This document shows positions 8,943 through 18,640 of a DNA stretch of 64,000 nt, in pieces (the first letter of the stretch is position 1; the number at the start of each line of letters is the position of its first letter). Made by a program: the position numbers and the translations under genes. The DNA is from Micromonospora narathiwatensis (GTDB taxonomy: Bacteria; Actinomycetota; Actinomycetes; Mycobacteriales; Micromonosporaceae): positions 4,526,001 through 4,590,000 of the forward strand of contig NZ_LT594324.1 in assembly GCF_900089605.1 (NCBI RefSeq). The letters run 5' to 3'. The notes under the pieces were generated by a model that did no database searches, had not been told where the DNA came from, and was given only the letters and a program-made list of their open reading frames with translations.

Positions 8943-9840
8943 CATCCAGACAGTGGCCGAGAAGCAGGCCGACGCGCCACAGAAGGCGCGGAGCCTGGCC
9001 GGGGACGCCTGGCGCGACCTGCGTCGCAATCCGATCTTCTGGATCAGCCTGACCCTGGTCGTGCTGGTCGCCGCGATGGCCGCCTTCCCATCGCTGTTCA
9101 CCAGCAACGACCCGCGCGACTGCGTGCTCTCCCGGCAGCACACCGGACCGTCCGGCGGGGCCATCTTCGGGTACGACTTCCAGGGCTGCGACACGTACTC
9201 CCGGGCGGTCTACGGGGCCCGCGCCTCGCTGCTCGTCGGCGCGCTCTCCGCGCTCTTCACCGGCCTGATCGCGCTGACCGTCGGGATGTTCGCCGGCTAC
9301 TTCGGCGGCTGGGTCGACGCGGCGCTCTCCCGCGTGATCGACATCGTGCTCGGCATCCCGCTGCTGCTCGCCGCGATCGTGCTGCTCAAGCGGGTGCACA
9401 GCGACAGCTCCACGGTCCGGATCGCCGCGGTGATCTTCGTACTGGCGGCGCTGGGCTGGACCACCGCGGCCCGGGTGGTCCGCGCCTCGGTGATCACGGC
9501 CAAGGAGCAGGACTACGTCGCCGCGGCCCGGATGCTCGGCGCCGGCAACGGTCGGATCATGTTCCGGCACATCCTGCCGAACGCGCTCGCGCCGGCGATC
9601 GTGGTGCTCACCATCGCGCTCGGCTCGTTCATCGCCGCCGAGGCGACGCTGAGCTTCCTCGGCATCGGTCTCAAGGCCCCGACCATCTCGTGGGGCATCG
9701 ACATCGACGCCGGCCGGGTGCACATGCGCGAGGCGGCGACCCCGCTGGTCGTACCCTCCGCCTTCCTCGCGCTGACCGTCCTCGCCTTCATCATGCTCGG
9801 CGACGCGATCCGCGACGCCTTCGACCCGAAGCTGCGGTGA
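8935..9840 (+). CDS. oligopeptide ABC transporter permease, DppC/OppC type (system 1)
   Basis: A 301-residue permease, partner of the upstream DppB-type protein. It has a cytosolic N-terminus (SLAGDAWRDLRRNPIFWISL) typical of OppC_N, a first helix, an external loop with two or three Cys (DCVLSRQ, FQGCDTYSRA), and the EAA loop region around AKEQDYVAAARMLGAGNGRI. I took ATG 8935 because it overlaps the preceding stop by 8 bases. A longer in-frame extension exists only because of high GC. The Cys pair in the external loop may form a disulfide; the second system has a different Cys pair in its B permease. Confidence 0.92.
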   Translation: MSDIQTVAEKQADAPQKARSLAGDAWRDLRRNPIFWISLTLVVLVAAMAAFPSLFTSNDPRDCVLSRQHTGPSGGAIFGYDFQGCDTYSRAVYGARASLLVGALSALFTGLIALTVGMFAGYFGGWVDAALSRVIDIVLGIPLLLAAIVLLKRVHSDSSTVRIAAVIFVLAALGWTTAARVVRASVITAKEQDYVAAARMLGAGNGRIMFRHILPNALAPAIVVLTIALGSFIAAEATLSFLGIGLKAPTISWGIDIDAGRVHMREAATPLVVPSAFLALTVLAFIMLGDAIRDAFDPKLR

Positions 9841-9845
9841 GACCC

Positions 9846-10883
9846 ATGACCCAGTCCGCTGTCCGGCCGGTGCCGGCCACGCCCACCCCGCCGGGTGGTC
9901 ACCTGCTCGAGGTACGGGACCTGCACATCGAGTTCCGCACCCACGAGGGCGTGGCCAAGGTGATCAACGGGGTGTCCTACCACCTCGACCCGGGCGAGAC
10001 CCTGGCCGTGCTCGGCGAGTCCGGCTCCGGGAAGTCCGTGACCGCCCAGGCGATCATGGGCATCCTCGACACCCCGCCGGCGCACATCCGCTCCGGCCAG
10101 ATCCTCTACCAGGGCCAGGACCTGCTGACCCGGTCGGAGGAGCAGCGCCGACAGGTGCGCGGCAAGGAGATCGCGATGATCTTCCAGGACGCCCTCTCCG
10201 CGCTGAACCCGGTCTTCCCGGTCGGCTGGCAGATCGGTGAGACGCTCCGCCAGCGCGAGGGGATGTCCCGCGCCGACGCCCGCCGCCGCGCCGTCGAGCT
10301 GATGGACCTGGTCAAGATCCCGGCCGCGGCGAGGCGGCTCGGCGACTACCCGCACCAGTTCTCCGGCGGCATGCGGCAGCGCGTCATGATCGCCATGGCG
10401 CTCGCCCTGAACCCGAAGGTGCTCATCGCCGACGAGCCGACCACCGCGCTGGACGTCACCGTGCAGGCCCAGATCATGGACCTGCTGGCCGACCTGCGTC
10501 GCGACCTGAACATGGCGATGATCCTGATCACCCACGACCTCGGCGTGGTCGCCGGGGTCGCGGACCGGATCGCCGTCATGTACGCCGGCCGGATCGTCGA
10601 GCACGCCGACGTGCGCTCGCTGTACCGGACGCCGGCCCACCCGTACACCAAGGGACTGCTGGCGTCGATCCCACGGCTCGACGTACGCGGCCAGGCGTTG
10701 TCGACGATCAAGGGACTGCCGCCGAACCTGATGCGCATCCCCTCCGGCTGCCCGTTCCACCCCCGGTGCCCGTACGCGCAGCAGGTCTGCGTGGACGAGG
10801 TGCCACCCGAGCTGGCCCTCGGCGCGGGCCGGACCAGCGCGTGCCACTTCGCCCAGGAGGTCCGTGATGACACCGATCGCTAG
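9846..10883 (+). CDS. oligopeptide ABC transporter ATPase, DppD/OppD type (system 1)
   Basis: One of two ATP-hydrolysing subunits, 345 residues. Walker A is [10 protein letters not shown] near residue 56, the signature is [15 protein letters not shown], Walker B is [11 protein letters not shown] and the switch His is in ITHDLGVVA. The C-terminal oligo_HPY extension [15 protein letters not shown] contains the Cys cluster that binds an Fe-S centre in related DppD/DppF proteins (family knowledge). The ATG at 9846 lies 5 bases after the permease stop. The TGA overlaps the start of the next ATPase gene. Confidence 0.94.
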   Translation: MTQSAVRPVPATPTPPGGHLLEVRDLHIEFRTHEGVAKVINGVSYHLDPGETLAVLGESGSGKSVTAQAIMGILDTPPAHIRSGQILYQGQDLLTRSEEQRRQVRGKEIAMIFQDALSALNPVFPVGWQIGETLRQREGMSRADARRRAVELMDLVKIPAAARRLGDYPHQFSGGMRQRVMIAMALALNPKVLIADEPTTALDVTVQAQIMDLLADLRRDLNMAMILITHDLGVVAGVADRIAVMYAGRIVEHADVRSLYRTPAHPYTKGLLASIPRLDVRGQALSTIKGLPPNLMRIPSGCPFHPRCPYAQQVCVDEVPPELALGAGRTSACHFAQEVRDDTDR

Positions 10884-11895
10884 CCCGACCAAGGTCCGCG
10901 GCGAGACGATCCTCTCCGTCGACAACCTGGTCAAGCATTTCCCGATCACCCAGGGCGTGCTGTTCAAGAAGCAGGTCGGCGCGGTCAAGGCGGTCGACGG
11001 GGTCAGCTTCGAGCTGCGCCGCGGCGAGACGCTCGGCGTGGTCGGCGAGTCCGGCTGCGGCAAGTCCACCCTGGCCCGGCTGCTGATGCGACTGGAGAAG
11101 CCGACCGCCGGGCGGGCCTCGCTGGAGGGGAAGGACCTGTTCAGGTCCTCCGGCGCGGAGCTGCGCCGGATGCGCCGCAACATGCAGATGGTGATGCAGG
11201 ACCCGTACACCTCGCTCAACCCCCGGATGACGGTCGGCGACATCATCGGCGAGCCCTTCGACATCCACCCCGAGGCGGCGCCGAAGGGCAGCAAGCGGCG
11301 ACGGGTGCAGGAGCTGCTGGACGTGGTGGGGCTCAACCCCGAGCACGTCAACCGCTACCCGCACCAGTTCTCCGGCGGCCAGCGGCAGCGCATCGGCATC
11401 GCCCGGGCGCTCGCCCTGCGGCCCGAGATCATCGTCTGCGACGAGCCGGTGTCCGCCCTGGACGTGTCGATCCAGGCCCAGGTGATCAACCTGCTGGAGC
11501 AGCTCCAGGACGAGTTCGGGCTGTCGTACATCTTCATCGCGCACGACCTGTCGGTGGTCCGGCACATCTCCGACCGGGTCGCGGTGATGTACCTGGGCAA
11601 GGTCGTGGAGATCGGCACCGAGGACGAGATCTACGAACGGGCGACGCACCCGTACACCCAGGCGCTGCTCTCGGCGGTGCCGGTGCCCGACCCGGACGCC
11701 CGGGCCGATCGGAAGATCATCCGACTGACCGGCGACGTGCCGAGCCCGGCCGACCCGCCGACGGGCTGCCGGTTCCGCACCCGCTGCTGGAAGGCGCAGG
11801 ACATCTGCGCCACCCGGGAGCCGTTCGCGGTGCTGCGCGCGGCGGACCCGCACCCCTCGGCCTGCCACTTCGCCGAGGTGCGCCCCACCGCCTGA
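10867..11895 (+). CDS. oligopeptide ABC transporter ATPase, DppF/OppF type (system 1)
   Basis: The second ATPase subunit, about 342 residues, with Walker [29 protein letters not shown], signature [15 protein letters not shown], Walker [12 protein letters not shown] and [19 protein letters not shown]. The oligo_HPY tail has [21 protein letters not shown] at 10855-10860 is 6 bases from ATG 10867; GTG 10864 is an alternative one codon earlier. It overlaps the preceding gene by 17 bases and ends the operon. It is highly similar to the DppF-type protein of system 2 (27387-28400). Confidence 0.94.
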   Translation: MTPIASPTKVRGETILSVDNLVKHFPITQGVLFKKQVGAVKAVDGVSFELRRGETLGVVGESGCGKSTLARLLMRLEKPTAGRASLEGKDLFRSSGAELRRMRRNMQMVMQDPYTSLNPRMTVGDIIGEPFDIHPEAAPKGSKRRRVQELLDVVGLNPEHVNRYPHQFSGGQRQRIGIARALALRPEIIVCDEPVSALDVSIQAQVINLLEQLQDEFGLSYIFIAHDLSVVRHISDRVAVMYLGKVVEIGTEDEIYERATHPYTQALLSAVPVPDPDARADRKIIRLTGDVPSPADPPTGCRFRTRCWKAQDICATREPFAVLRAADPHPSACHFAEVRPTA

Positions 11896-11991
11896 CCTGG
11901 CACCCGCAGCGGTCGTCCCGTCCGGGTCGGCCGCTGCGGCGGTCCCTGCTGCTCTCGTCGCAGCGCGGAGGACAGATTCCTCGTCGCCTTT

Positions 11992-12048
11992 CGAGCTGAT
12001 GTCGCAGACGCATCACAAGCGCCGCGATTCGTTTGTGATGCCAGCTCG
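11992..12048. repeat. 57-bp nested inverted repeat
   Basis: CGAGCT (11992-11997) pairs with AGCTCG (12043-12048), and inside it GCATCACAA (12010-12018) pairs with TTGTGATGC (12033-12041). The inner arms are less GC-rich than the surroundings. No protein is encoded. It could be a dispersed repeat or a structured RNA. Confidence 0.5.
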
Positions 12049-12113
12049 ACAGGGGACGGTGAGGTAGCCCGCCCCCGGCCGACGGCCGCCCGACGGTGCG
12101 GGGTAGACGCGAG

Positions 12114-12151
12114 ACGGGCCCCGCCCCCGGAGGAATGGGGGCGGGGCCCGT
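12114..12151. terminator. strong hairpin terminator
   Basis: A perfect 15-bp stem (12114-12128 with 12137-12151) with an 8-base loop, between the transporter operon and the small minus-strand gene at 12334. It could serve either direction. Confidence 0.7.
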
Positions 12152-12333
12152 GGTCGCGGCCGAGGGCCGGCCGGCCTTCGGCGATCAGAGCTGGGACAGG
12201 TCGAACGCCACGGTCAGCGGTAGGCCGGAGCCCAGCCGCTGCCGGTTGGTGGCGCGGGCGTGCGTCAGAAGGCGGCCGGGTCGGTGGCCGAGGCCGCCGC
12301 GGGCGGCACGCGCGGCAGGCCGCGCGGAAAGGA

Positions 12334-12735
12334 TCAGCCGGCGGGCGGCGGGGCCCGGGTGGGCAGGGTGCCGCGCGGCGGCAGCGGCACGGCCGGCGAC
12401 CGGTAGCGGGGCGGGGCCACGGCCTGGTCGGGCGGGCCACCGACACGCACGGGCACGGCCGGGAGGAGATCGTCCGGTCCGTCGGTGAGTACGACGCCGG
12501 CGCGGTGGTCACCACGGTTTACGCCGGAAAGTTCCGTCCGCGCGTCCGACGGAGCGTCGAGGTGCGCGAGGCACGCCACGACGACTCGGGGGTCGCCGGG
12601 GGGAGGGGCGGGACGGACCGGCGTGGCGGTGACCACCGCGCCGGGCCCAGGGGTCTCCGCGCGGGTGGGCGCACCCAGACCGACCAGGACGAGCGCCAGC
12701 GCGACGACGGCGGTCAACCGTTCGAGCACGCGCAT
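12334..12735 (-). CDS. small exported protein of unknown function
   Basis: About 133 residues. It begins MRVLERLTAVVALALVLVGL followed by GAPTRAE, a convincing Sec signal peptide with a cleavage site near residue 28. The mature part is Pro-rich (RPAPPPGDP, VGGPPDQAVAPP, PLPPRGTLPTRAPPP) with one Cys and no domain that I recognise. I chose ATG 12735 because the signal peptide starts there; the upstream in-frame extension is polar and Arg-rich. The ribosome site is weak. The gene is flanked by terminators on both sides, so it is probably monocistronic. It could be a spurious frame in GC-rich DNA, but the signal peptide argues for a real gene. Confidence 0.5.
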   Translation of the reverse strand: MRVLERLTAVVALALVLVGLGAPTRAETPGPGAVVTATPVRPAPPPGDPRVVVACLAHLDAPSDARTELSGVNRGDHRAGVVLTDGPDDLLPAVPVRVGGPPDQAVAPPRYRSPAVPLPPRGTLPTRAPPPAG

Positions 12736-12950
12736 GGGGCGGACCTGTCGGTAGGAGGGAGCCGCTCCGGCGCGCGGCGCGAGGGCCACGGGCGGGAGCC
12801 GACCGCGAGGAGAACGGGAAGGGTCGATCGCTTTGCTGCCGAGGCCACGCTAGCAACAACATTCCGGGACGAGCAATGGCAGCGCGTCGTCCCTACGGCT
12901 GGTCAGCGCCCCCGACGTGACAGCGCCCCGGCTGGGGGCGACAGCACGTG

Positions 12951-12985
12951 CGACGGGGGCGCGGCCGTCGGCCGCGCCCCCGTCG
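12951..12985 (-). terminator. purH terminator
   Basis: A perfect 16-bp stem (12951-12966 with 12970-12985) with a 3-base loop directly after the purH stop. Confidence 0.85.
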
Positions 12986-12992
12986 GGACCGC

Positions 12993-14564
12993 TCAGTGGA
13001 AGAAGTGCCGGGTGCCGGTGAGGTACATCGTCACGCCGGCCTCCTTGCAGGCGGCGATGGTCTCGTCGTCGCGGATCGACCCGCCCGGCTGGACGATCGC
13101 CCGGACCCCGGCCTCGATGAGGATCTTCGGGCCGTCGGCGAACGGGAAGAAGGCGTCCGAGGCGCAGACCGACCCACGGGCCCGGTCGGCGCCCGCCCGG
13201 CTGACCGCGAGCCGCGCCGAGTCGACCCGGTTCACCTGGCCCATCCCGACGCCGACGGTGGCACCGTCCTTCGCCAGCAGAATCGCGTTGCTCTTCACCG
13301 CACGGACCGCGCGCCAGGCGAACCCGAGGTCACGCAGGGTCGCCTCGTCGGCGGCCTCGCCGGCGGCCAGCCGCCAGTTGGCCGGGTCGTCGCCCTCGGC
13401 GTCGACCCGGTCCCGCAGCTGCACCAGCACGCCACCGGTGACCTGCCGCCACTCCGCCGGCAGCGGGTCGAACTCCGGGGCGTGCAGCAGCCGGATGTTC
13501 TTCTTCGCCTGAAGGATCTCGACAGCGCCGGGCTCGAAGCCCGGAGCCACCAGCACCTCGGTGAAGATCTCCGCGACCTGCCGGGCCAGCTCGACCGAGA
13601 CCGGCCGGTTGACCGCGATCACCCCGCCGTACGCGGAGACCGGGTCACAGGCGTGCGCCCGGCGGTGCGCCTCGGCCACATCCGCCCCGACCGCGATGCC
13701 GCACGGGTTGGCGTGCTTGATGATCGCCACCGCCGGCTGCCCGGGGAAGTCGTTCGCGGCCCGCCACGCGGCGTCCGCGTCGACGTAGTTGTTGTACGAC
13801 ATCTCCTTGCCGTGCAGCTGCTCCGCCTGGGCCAGGCCGGCCGGGCTGGCCGGGTCGGCGTAGAGGGCGGCGGCCTGGTGCGGATTCTCGCCGTAGCGCA
13901 GCACGGCCTGCCGGCGCAGCGCCAGGCCCGCGAACTCCGGCCACCCGTCCGCCGCCTCCGCCAGGCCGGCCGCGAACCACTCGGCGACGGCCACGTCGTA
14001 CTCGGCGATGTCGGCGAACGCCCGGGCGGCGAGCGCCCGGCGCTGGGCCAGGGTGAAGCCGCCCTCGGTGAGCGCGGCCAGCAGGGCCGGATACGCCGCC
14101 GGATCGGTCACCACGGCGACCGAGGCGTGGTTCTTGGCCGCGGCCCGGACCATCGCCGGACCGCCGATGTCGATCTGCTCGACGCACTCGTCCTGGCTCG
14201 CGCCGGAGGCGACCGTGGCCTGGAACGGGTAGAGGTTGGAGACCAGCAGGTCGATGCCGGCGATGCCGTGCTCGGCGAGTTGGGCGACGTGTGCGTCCTT
14301 GCGCAGGTCGGCGAGGAGGCCACCATGGATCTTCGGGTGCAGGGTCTTCACCCGCCCGTCGAGGATCTCCGGGAAGCCGGTCACCTGCTCGACCGGGGTC
14401 ACCGGCACGCCCGCGCCGGAGATCGTCGCCGCTGTGCTGCCGGTCGAGACGATCTCCACCCCGGCCTCGTGCAGGGCCCGGGCCAGTTCGACCAGGCCGG
14501 TCTTGTCGTAGACGCTGACCAGCGCCCGCCGGATCGGGCGGCGCGCGTCCTCAATGGTGCTCAC
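12993..14564 (-). CDS. purH: bifunctional AICAR formyltransferase/IMP cyclohydrolase
   Basis: PurH carries out the last two steps of IMP synthesis: it formylates AICAR with 10-formyl-THF and then closes the ring. The 523 residues comprise an N-terminal MGS-like cyclohydrolase domain ([39 protein letters not shown]) and a C-terminal transformylase domain with the conserved KHANPCGIA and [12 protein letters not shown] segments. The GTG at 14564 forms a GTGA overlap with the purN stop, so the two are translationally coupled; a 33-base in-frame extension upstream runs through purN and is not needed. Confidence 0.96.
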   Translation of the reverse strand: MSTIEDARRPIRRALVSVYDKTGLVELARALHEAGVEIVSTGSTAATISGAGVPVTPVEQVTGFPEILDGRVKTLHPKIHGGLLADLRKDAHVAQLAEHGIAGIDLLVSNLYPFQATVASGASQDECVEQIDIGGPAMVRAAAKNHASVAVVTDPAAYPALLAALTEGGFTLAQRRALAARAFADIAEYDVAVAEWFAAGLAEAADGWPEFAGLALRRQAVLRYGENPHQAAALYADPASPAGLAQAEQLHGKEMSYNNYVDADAAWRAANDFPGQPAVAIIKHANPCGIAVGADVAEAHRRAHACDPVSAYGGVIAVNRPVSVELARQVAEIFTEVLVAPGFEPGAVEILQAKKNIRLLHAPEFDPLPAEWRQVTGGVLVQLRDRVDAEGDDPANWRLAAGEAADEATLRDLGFAWRAVRAVKSNAILLAKDGATVGVGMGQVNRVDSARLAVSRAGADRARGSVCASDAFFPFADGPKILIEAGVRAIVQPGGSIRDDETIAACKEAGVTMYLTGTRHFFH

Positions 14565-15181
14565 GGAACCGTGACCTTTCTGCCGGTGATCGTCCAACCT
14601 TCACGGACCAGCCGACCGACCTGCTCCACGAGCTGGCGCCGCTCGGCCTCCTTGATGCGCTCGGTAAGCGTCTCCTCGTCGTCGTCGTCGAGCACCGGAA
14701 CGGCGACCTGGGCGACGATCGGGCCGGTGTCCATCCCGGCGTCGACGAAGAACAGGGTGGCACCGGTGACCTTCACGCCGTAGGCGAGGGCGTCCCGGGG
14801 GCCGTGGATGCCGGGGAACGCCGGCAGCAGGGTGTTGTGGGTGTTCAGGTAGCGGTCGTCGAACGCGGCCAGGAAGCGCGGGCCGACCAGCTTCAGGAAA
14901 CCGGCGCTGATCACCAGGTCGGGCCGGTGCTCCGCGACGCGGGCGGTGAGCGCGGCGTCCCAGTCCTCGCGGGACGGATGGTCCTTCAGCCGCTCGACGA
15001 AGGTCGGCACCCCGGCCGCGACGGCCCGGTCCAGGCCGGCGATCCCGTCGCGGTCGGCGCCCACGGCCACCACCCGCGCGCCGTATCCCGGGTCGGCGGT
15101 GGCGTCCAGCAGCTCCTGGAGGTTGCTGCCGGAGCCGGAGACGAGGACGACGAGGCGGGCGACGGACGCGGGCTCGGTCAC
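14561..15181 (-). CDS. purN: phosphoribosylglycinamide formyltransferase
   Basis: PurN transfers formyl from 10-formyl-THF to GAR, the third step of purine synthesis. The 206 residues include [16 protein letters not shown] (phosphate-binding loop), [14 protein letters not shown], the catalytic NTH of [15 protein letters not shown], and the Asp of [15 protein letters not shown]. The start is GTG 15181. It is coupled to purH by a 4-base overlap, and folD, which makes the shared cofactor, is in the same window. The PerM-like gene lies upstream on the same strand after an oppositely oriented small gene. Confidence 0.95.
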   Translation of the reverse strand: MTEPASVARLVVLVSGSGSNLQELLDATADPGYGARVVAVGADRDGIAGLDRAVAAGVPTFVERLKDHPSREDWDAALTARVAEHRPDLVISAGFLKLVGPRFLAAFDDRYLNTHNTLLPAFPGIHGPRDALAYGVKVTGATLFFVDAGMDTGPIVAQVAVPVLDDDDEETLTERIKEAERRQLVEQVGRLVREGWTITGRKVTVP

Positions 15182-15412
15182 CCGGCCACCCTATCGGGCA
15201 GGTCGGAGCGTCCAATTGCCGGGCGGCGGCGTCCGCGGGTGATCTCGGGGTGGCGCCGGCACGATACGCTGCCGTCTCCCGGTGCCAGGCGTACGCCCGG
15301 CCCGGCGTCGGCATCGTGACCTTGGTTCCGGGCCCGTGACGTCCCGGTGCTGGGCGGCATGATGATCGGCAGAACCGACCAGACCGTCGACCCCAGTTTG
15401 GAGCACCCCGCA

Positions 15413-15910
15413 ATGCAGCCCGGTTACCCCGGTCAGGATCCGTACGGCCAGCAGCCGCAGGACCCGACCGCCCCGCAGCAGCCCCACGATCCGTACGCCC
15501 AGCCGCCGGCGGCTCCCCAGTACGGGCAGCAGCCCACCTCCGGCCAGCCGTACGGACAGCAGCCCTACCAGGACCCGTACGCGCAGCAGCAGCCGTACGG
15601 TGCCGCGCCGTCGTACCCGAACGCCGGCTACCCGCAGCCGCAGGGCCAGCAGAACACGCTGGGCCTGGTGTCGATGATCCTCGGTATCGCGTCGATCCCG
15701 CTGGTCTGCTGCCTGTACATCGGTGTCCCGGTCGGCATCGCCGGCGCGGTCACCGGCTACCTCGGCCGGCAGAAGGCCGCGCAGGGGCTGGCCAACAACG
15801 ACGGTCAGGCGAAGACCGGTCTGATCTGCGGCAGCATCGGCGCCGGTCTGGGCATCCTGCTGTTCATCCTGGGGATGGTTGCCAACTTCAGCCTGCCGAC
15901 CGGCCCCTGA
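15413..15910 (+). CDS. DUF4190-type membrane protein with Tyr/Gln-rich N-terminus
   Basis: A 165-residue membrane protein of unknown function. The first 80 residues are low-complexity and dominated by Gln, Pro, Tyr and Gly in repeats such as DPYGQQP and QPYQDPYAQQ. The rest has two hydrophobic hairpin segments (TLGLVSMILGIASIPLVCC, and GLICGSIGAGLGILLFILGM) around GYLGRQKAAQG, the DUF4190 pattern. ATG 15413 is preceded by GGAG 9 bases away; an earlier in-frame ATG lacks a site. It is divergent from purN and convergent with the PerM-like gene. A shorter relative is at 17427. Confidence 0.85.
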   Translation: MQPGYPGQDPYGQQPQDPTAPQQPHDPYAQPPAAPQYGQQPTSGQPYGQQPYQDPYAQQQPYGAAPSYPNAGYPQPQGQQNTLGLVSMILGIASIPLVCCLYIGVPVGIAGAVTGYLGRQKAAQGLANNDGQAKTGLICGSIGAGLGILLFILGMVANFSLPTGP

Positions 15911-15922
15911 TCCATGCGGTCC

Positions 15923-17269
15923 TCAGGGGCGCCCCGGAGCATCCGGGGCGCCCCTCGCCGTCTCCGCCCCCGTCCGTCTCCGCCGGGGAGTGGCCTCGCG
16001 GGTGAGAATCCTGGTGGCGGCGGCACCGAGCAGCGCGCCGGCGGCGACGACCGCCGTGGCCACCCCGGCCACCTGCCACCACACCGGGCCGATCTCGGCC
16101 AACCGGCCGCCGCCGAGCGGCCCGCCGGAGAGCGCGGCTGCCACGCCGAGCAGCACCCCGGCGACCGGGCCGGCGAGCGCCGCCGGGACCAGCAGCGCCC
16201 GCCAGTCGACCCTGGCCCGTTCCTCGGCCGCGACCCGCGCCAGCCGCCGGGCCAGCAGCCAGCCGGCGGCCATCCCGGCCAGCACCGGCACCGCGAGCAG
16301 TCCCCCGCCGAGCCCGCCGACCGGCCCCCGCGGCAGTCCGGCCAGCAGCGGTACGGCCGGCAGCGCGCCGAGGGAGACCTCGCTGGTGCGTACGGCCGTG
16401 CCGGTGCCGACGGCGAACCCGGGACCGAGCAGGTAACTGGTCGACCAGATGGTGGCGTTCGGCGCGTAGGCGAGGCTGACCAGGGTGATCCCCGCCTGAC
16501 CGGCCACCCCGGTCCGGTACGCCCCGATCATGTCGGCCGCGTCGCCGCCACCGGTCGCCACGGCGAGCCCGGACGCCCCGGCACCCGCGCCCAGCAACAG
16601 CAGCCCGGCGACCAGGCCGGTGCGCACCCCGTCCCGCAGTGGCGGCGCCGACCGCCGGGCCAGCAGCACCGAAACGCCGGTGGTACGCACCGCGCCGACC
16701 AGTGCGGCGAGCGTGCCCAGCAGCGCGAAGGCCAGCCCGGCCCGGACCGGGGACACGCGCGGGCCACCGGCGCTGACCGCGACCGCGGCGAGGGCGCCGA
16801 GCAGCGCGTACCCGATGCCGACGGCGACCGCGACGGTGAGCGCCTGCCGGGGTGAGCGACCGCCGCGGGCGCCGATGGCCCGGGTGGCGTGCACGCCGGC
16901 CCGGGTGAGCCGCCAGACGGCGAGCGCGGTCAGGGCGAGCGGCGCCAGGCCGAGCGGCCCGGCGGAGGTCTCCAGCGGCACTCCGTGACCGAGCAGCCAG
17001 CCGGCGAGGCCGGCGCGGAGCGCGCCGGGCAGCGAGCCGGCGTCCGCGCTGAGCTGGGCCAGACCGAGCACCAGGGTCACCGGCAGCCACGACGTCACGG
17101 CGGCCCAGCCGGCCGCCACCCCGGCGGCGACCGGCAGCGGGGCCCGGCCGCGCGGCGCCTCCCCCGACCGGGGTGCGGGCACCCGGGGCCGGACACGGCC
17201 GGTCGGCCGGGCGTCGGCGGCGACACCGGCGACGGTACGGCGAGGCTGGTCAGGGGTGACGGATGACAT
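15923..17269 (-). CDS. PerM-like (DUF6350) multi-pass membrane protein
   Basis: A 448-residue integral membrane protein with a polar 45-residue N-terminus and about nine or ten hydrophobic segments, including WAAVTSWLPVTLVLGLAQL, LGLAPLALTALAVWRLTRAG and a GAYRTGVAGQAGITLVSLAY block followed by NATIWSTSYLLGPGFAVG. This layout and its place near purN/purH match the actinobacterial DUF6350 family. A mycobacterial member (PerM) is linked to cell division and persistence, and that role is transferred by family only. The start is ATG 17269. It ends 12 bases from the convergent DUF4190 gene. Confidence 0.82.
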   Translation of the reverse strand: MSSVTPDQPRRTVAGVAADARPTGRVRPRVPAPRSGEAPRGRAPLPVAAGVAAGWAAVTSWLPVTLVLGLAQLSADAGSLPGALRAGLAGWLLGHGVPLETSAGPLGLAPLALTALAVWRLTRAGVHATRAIGARGGRSPRQALTVAVAVGIGYALLGALAAVAVSAGGPRVSPVRAGLAFALLGTLAALVGAVRTTGVSVLLARRSAPPLRDGVRTGLVAGLLLLGAGAGASGLAVATGGGDAADMIGAYRTGVAGQAGITLVSLAYAPNATIWSTSYLLGPGFAVGTGTAVRTSEVSLGALPAVPLLAGLPRGPVGGLGGGLLAVPVLAGMAAGWLLARRLARVAAEERARVDWRALLVPAALAGPVAGVLLGVAAALSGGPLGGGRLAEIGPVWWQVAGVATAVVAAGALLGAAATRILTREATPRRRRTGAETARGAPDAPGRP

Positions 17270-17426
17270 TGGCTCTACTCTGGCATGCCGCGCGGGCGAC
17301 GGCAGTCCGATACCGCCCCGTGCCGCGGCGAGTTCCGTGATCCACCCGGTTGGCGGCGCCGATCCGGTTTAGCCTCGGCGCAGGACGCGACCTTCTCGTC
17401 GCGGCACCGAGCGCTCGGAGGAAACC

Positions 17427-17693
17427 GTGAACGCTCCGTATCCGCCGCCACGGCGGTCGGCCGCCGGCCGGGACCGGACCACCCTCTGGGGCGTGCTGGG
17501 GATCGTCCTCGGCCTGCTGTGCTGCGGCATCCTCGGCATCGTCTTCGGCTACCTGTCGCTCCGGGACGCGCGCCGTTTCGGGCGGTCCCAGCTGCTCGGC
17601 TGGCTGGCGATCGCGCTCGGGGTCATCAACATCATCGTCAGCGCGATCCTCCGGGCCCGGGGCGGCTACTACTACCCGTACTGGTACCGCTGA
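17427..17693 (+). CDS. small DUF4190-like membrane protein
   Basis: An 88-residue protein with two transmembrane segments (LWGVLGIVLGLLCCGILGIV and LLGWLAIALGVINIIVSAIL) joined by GYLSLRDARRFGRSQ, and a Tyr-rich C-terminus ending YYYPYWYR. It looks like a trimmed version of the protein at 15413-15910. GTG 17427 has an excellent GGAGGAAA site. The function is unknown. A terminator hairpin separates it from the convergent sucCD operon. Confidence 0.85.
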   Translation: MNAPYPPPRRSAAGRDRTTLWGVLGIVLGLLCCGILGIVFGYLSLRDARRFGRSQLLGWLAIALGVINIIVSAILRARGGYYYPYWYR

Positions 17694-17699
17694 GACAGC

Positions 17700-17732
17700 G
17701 AGGGGGCCGACCGGATCCCGGTCGACCCCCTC
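17700..17732. terminator. bidirectional terminator between the 17427 gene and sucD
   Basis: A 15-bp stem with one mismatch (17700-17714 with 17718-17732) and a 3-base loop between convergent genes. Confidence 0.8.
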
Positions 17733-17750
17733 GACACGTCACACGGCCGC

Positions 17751-18638
17751 TCAGCGGCCGGACATGATCTCCCGCATCAGCTTGGCGGTCTCGGTCGGGG
17801 TCTTGCCGACCTTGACGCCGACCGCCTCCAGCGCCGTCTTCTTCGCCTCGGCGGTGCCCGCCGAGCCGGAGATGATCGCGCCGGCGTGGCCCATGGTCTT
17901 GCCGGGCGGGGCGGTGAAGCCGGCGATGTAGCCGACCACCGGCTTGGTGACGTTGGCCTTGATGAACTCGGCCGCCCGCTCCTCGGCGTCGCCGCCGATC
18001 TCACCGATCATCACGATGGCGTCGGTGTCCGGGTCCGCCTCGAACGCGGCCAGGGCGTCGATGTGGGTGGTGCCGATGATCGGGTCACCGCCGATGCCGA
18101 CGCAGGTCGAGAAGCCGATGTCGCGCAGCTCGTACATCATCTGGTAGGTCAGCGTGCCGCTCTTGCTGACCAGGCCGATCCGGCCGCTGTCGGTGATGTC
18201 GGCCGGGATGATGCCGGCGTTGGAGGCGCCCGGGGACGCGATACCCGGGCAGTTCGGGCCGATGATCCGGGTCCGCTCGCCCTTGGCAACGTTGTACGCC
18301 CAGAACGCGGCGGTGTCGTGCACCGGCACGCCCTCGGTGATCACCACGGCCAGCTCGATGCCGGCGTCGATCGCCTCGATCACCGCGGCCTTGGTGAACT
18401 GCGGCGGCACGAAGATGACCGTGACGTCGGCCCCGGTCTCCTTCATGGCGTCCGCGACGGTGGCGAAGACCGGCAGCGCCGTGCCGTCGAAGTCGACGGT
18501 CTGGCCCGCCTTACGCGGGTTGGTGCCGCCGACGACGTTGGTGCCGGCGGCCAGCATCCGCCGGGTGTGCTTGGAACCCTCGGAACCGGTCATCCCCTGC
18601 ACGATGACCTTGGAGTCCTTGGTCAGCCAGATAGCCAT
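17751..18638 (-). CDS. sucD: succinyl-CoA ligase (ADP/GDP-forming) alpha subunit
   Basis: With SucC it converts succinyl-CoA to succinate while phosphorylating a nucleotide in the TCA cycle. The 295 residues show the CoA-binding fold at the N-terminus ([19 protein letters not shown]), [11 protein letters not shown] mid-protein, and [18 protein letters not shown] near residue 245, whose His is the phosphorylated catalytic residue. ATG 18638 lies 2 bases after the sucC stop, so the pair is a tight operon. Confidence 0.96.
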   Translation of the reverse strand: MAIWLTKDSKVIVQGMTGSEGSKHTRRMLAAGTNVVGGTNPRKAGQTVDFDGTALPVFATVADAMKETGADVTVIFVPPQFTKAAVIEAIDAGIELAVVITEGVPVHDTAAFWAYNVAKGERTRIIGPNCPGIASPGASNAGIIPADITDSGRIGLVSKSGTLTYQMMYELRDIGFSTCVGIGGDPIIGTTHIDALAAFEADPDTDAIVMIGEIGGDAEERAAEFIKANVTKPVVGYIAGFTAPPGKTMGHAGAIISGSAGTAEAKKTALEAVGVKVGKTPTETAKLMREIMSGR

Positions 18639-18640
18639 GA

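Larger units (their letters stand above)
11896..12333. other. 438-base intergenic region with hairpins and a repeat-like palindrome
   Basis: From left to right it holds a 9-bp stem (11904-11912/11931-11939) that may end the transporter operon, a nested 57-bp inverted repeat (11992-12048), and a 15-bp perfect terminator stem (12114-12151). On the minus strand, a frame ending at 12185 encodes a stretch finishing RQRLGSGLPLTVAFDLSQL. That reads like a genuine protein C-terminus, but I see no start or upstream domain, so it may be a gene remnant. Confidence 0.5.
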
